Positions 42,378 through 43,680 of a DNA stretch of 43,680 nucleotides are shown here, piece by piece. Made by a program: the position numbers and the translations under genes. Under the pieces are notes generated by a model, which saw only the letters and a program-made list of their open reading frames with translations, ran no database searches and was not told the origin of the DNA. Each line of letters opens with the position of its first letter. The first letter of the stretch is position 1. The DNA comes from Pseudomonas kairouanensis (GTDB taxonomy: Bacteria; Pseudomonadota; Gammaproteobacteria; Pseudomonadales; Pseudomonadaceae), in the NCBI RefSeq assembly GCF_004682055.1, contig NZ_QUZU01000049.1, forward strand, positions 1 through 43,680, written 5' to 3'.

Positions 42378-43631
42378 ATGTTCAGCCGTGATTTGACTAT
42401 TGCCAAGTACGACGCCGATCTCTTTGCCGCCATGGAGCAAGAAGCCGTGCGCCAGGAAGAGCACATTGAGCTGATCGCTTCGGAAAACTACACCAGCCCA
42501 GCGGTCATGGAGGCTCAGGGTTCGGTTCTGACCAACAAGTACGCCGAAGGCTACCCAGGCAAGCGCTACTACGGCGGTTGCGAGTACGTCGACGTGGTTG
42601 AGCAACTGGCCATCGACCGTGCCAAAGAACTGTTCGGCGCCGATTACGCCAACGTTCAGCCACACGCCGGTTCCCAAGCCAACAGCGCCGTGTACCTGGC
42701 CCTGCTGCAAGGCGGCGACACCATCCTGGGCATGAGCCTGGCCCACGGCGGTCACCTGACCCACGGCGCCAGCGTTTCTTCCTCCGGCAAGCTGTACAAC
42801 GCCGTCCAATACGGTATCGATGCCAACGGCCTGATCGACTACGACGAAGTCGAGCGCCTGGCGGTTGAACACAAGCCAAAAATGATCGTGGCCGGTTTCT
42901 CTGCCTACTCGCAGATCCTGGACTTCCCACGCTTCCGCGCTATCGCTGACAAGGTTGGCGCTTACCTGTTCGTCGACATGGCTCACGTAGCCGGTCTGGT
43001 CGCCGCTGGCGTCTACCCGAACCCGGTGCCGTTCGCTGACGTGGTGACCACCACCACCCACAAGACCCTGCGCGGTCCTCGTGGCGGCCTGATCCTGGCG
43101 CGCGCCAACGCCGACATCGAGAAGAAGCTGAACTCCGCTGTATTCCCAGGCGCCCAGGGCGGCCCGCTGGAGCACGTAATCGCCGCTAAAGCGATCTGCT
43201 TCAAGGAAGCGTTGCAGCCTGAGTTCAAGACCTACCAGCAACAAGTGGTCAAGAACGCCCAGGCCATGGCCAGCGTGTTCATCGAGCGCGGCTTTGACGT
43301 GGTCTCCGGCGGTACTGAAAACCACCTGTTCCTGCTGTCCCTGATCAAGCAGGACATTTCCGGTAAAGATGCTGACGCTGCTTTGGGCCGCGCCTTCATC
43401 ACCGTGAACAAAAACTCCGTGCCGAACGACCCACGTTCGCCGTTCGTCACCTCCGGCCTGCGCTTCGGCACCCCGGCTGTGACCACTCGTGGCTTCAAGG
43501 AAGCAGAGTGCAAGGAACTGGCTGGCTGGATCTGCGACATCCTGGCAGACCTGAACAACGAAGCCGTGATCGACGCGGTCCGTGAGAAGGTCAAGGCCAT
43601 CTGCAAAAAACTGCCGGTGTACGGCGCTTGA
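42378..43631 (+). CDS. glyA: serine hydroxymethyltransferase
   Basis: A 417-aa PLP enzyme of standard GlyA length that interconverts serine and glycine while making 5,10-methylene-tetrahydrofolate. Motifs include the start MFSRDLTIAKYDADLF, LIASENYTSPAVMEAQGS, YPGKRYYGGCEYVD, and the PLP-lysine block VTTTTHKTLRGPRGG (about 223-237). The start at 42378 has GAGGA; the ATG at 42366 has none. It is a core gene downstream of morA and ends in a strong terminator. Confidence 0.97.
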   Translation: MFSRDLTIAKYDADLFAAMEQEAVRQEEHIELIASENYTSPAVMEAQGSVLTNKYAEGYPGKRYYGGCEYVDVVEQLAIDRAKELFGADYANVQPHAGSQANSAVYLALLQGGDTILGMSLAHGGHLTHGASVSSSGKLYNAVQYGIDANGLIDYDEVERLAVEHKPKMIVAGFSAYSQILDFPRFRAIADKVGAYLFVDMAHVAGLVAAGVYPNPVPFADVVTTTTHKTLRGPRGGLILARANADIEKKLNSAVFPGAQGGPLEHVIAAKAICFKEALQPEFKTYQQQVVKNAQAMASVFIERGFDVVSGGTENHLFLLSLIKQDISGKDADAALGRAFITVNKNSVPNDPRSPFVTSGLRFGTPAVTTRGFKEAECKELAGWICDILADLNNEAVIDAVREKVKAICKKLPVYGA

Positions 43632-43650
43632 TTGCAGTTGCTTGAATGAA

Positions 43651-43678
43651 AAGCCCGGCTCTTGAGCCGGGCTTTTTT
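43651..43678 (+). terminator. rho-independent terminator of glyA
   Basis: AAGCCCGGCT (43651-43660) and AGCCGGGCTT (43665-43674) form a perfect 10-bp stem with loop CTTG, followed by a T-run to 43678. Confidence 0.95.
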
Positions 43679-43680
43679 AT

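Noticed and set aside
1..43680. Prophage, insertion sequences, CRISPR array or tRNA genes
   Set aside because: No integrase, transposase, repeat-spacer array or cloverleaf sequence was seen anywhere in the window.

Overview
The window is a GC-rich chromosomal segment of a Pseudomonas, most likely of the P. fluorescens group. The evidence is the morA-glyA pair at the right end (the same adjacency is known in P. aeruginosa), recognisable gdhA and ettA genes, repeated REP/REPIN palindromes with the fluorescens-type TGTGGGAG core, and compact genes with good Shine-Dalgarno sites. No rRNA, tRNA, CRISPR array or insertion sequence was seen.

Layout. (1) 1-1875: the end of a formyltransferase gene followed by two LysE-type exporters. 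This order resembles the 3' end of the cluster that makes 4-formylaminooxyvinylglycine in P. fluorescens WH6. (2) 1927-5417: a leftward operon of an unrecognised 295-aa protein, a homospermidine-synthase-like enzyme and an MFS transporter. (3) 5636-9012: a coniferyl-aldehyde-dehydrogenase-like gene and an OmpW-like porin, divergent from an AraC-type regulator. (4) 9085-16939: the most unusual part. Eight leftward genes encode two small proteins (one membrane coiled-coil, one zinc ribbon), four different P-loop GTPases (two of them large and dynamin-like), a membrane-anchored coiled-coil protein and a YkgJ-type cysteine-cluster protein. They diverge from a WYL-domain regulator of the BrxR/CapW kind, which controls anti-phage systems elsewhere. 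(5) 16926-23229: an ankyrin protein, a 1122-aa TM0106-type RecB nuclease/SF1 helicase fusion and an unrecognised 483-aa protein, all leftward, then a divergent HEPN-like protein with an R-x4-H motif. An 11-base word is shared between the promoter regions of parts 4 and 5, so one regulator might link them.

(6) 23429-33087: an ArnT-like glycosyltransferase, a YqhA-family membrane protein, a large lipoprotein of unknown role, a small conserved protein, a Lon-like protease and two exported proteins of the DUF3015 and DUF4105 families. (7) 33160-33574: an AT-rich scar holding the last codons of an HNH-nuclease bacteriocin gene and an apparently intact immunity gene. (8) 33741-43631: core genes: a small lipoprotein, a Gre-family protein, gdhA, ettA, morA and glyA, with REPINs between them.

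The best candidate for an undescribed system is the multi-GTPase operon with its WYL regulator (9085-16939), possibly extended by the nuclease-helicase/HEPN genes to 23229. No function has been shown here. The defence or membrane-stress reading rests on family knowledge and gene order.
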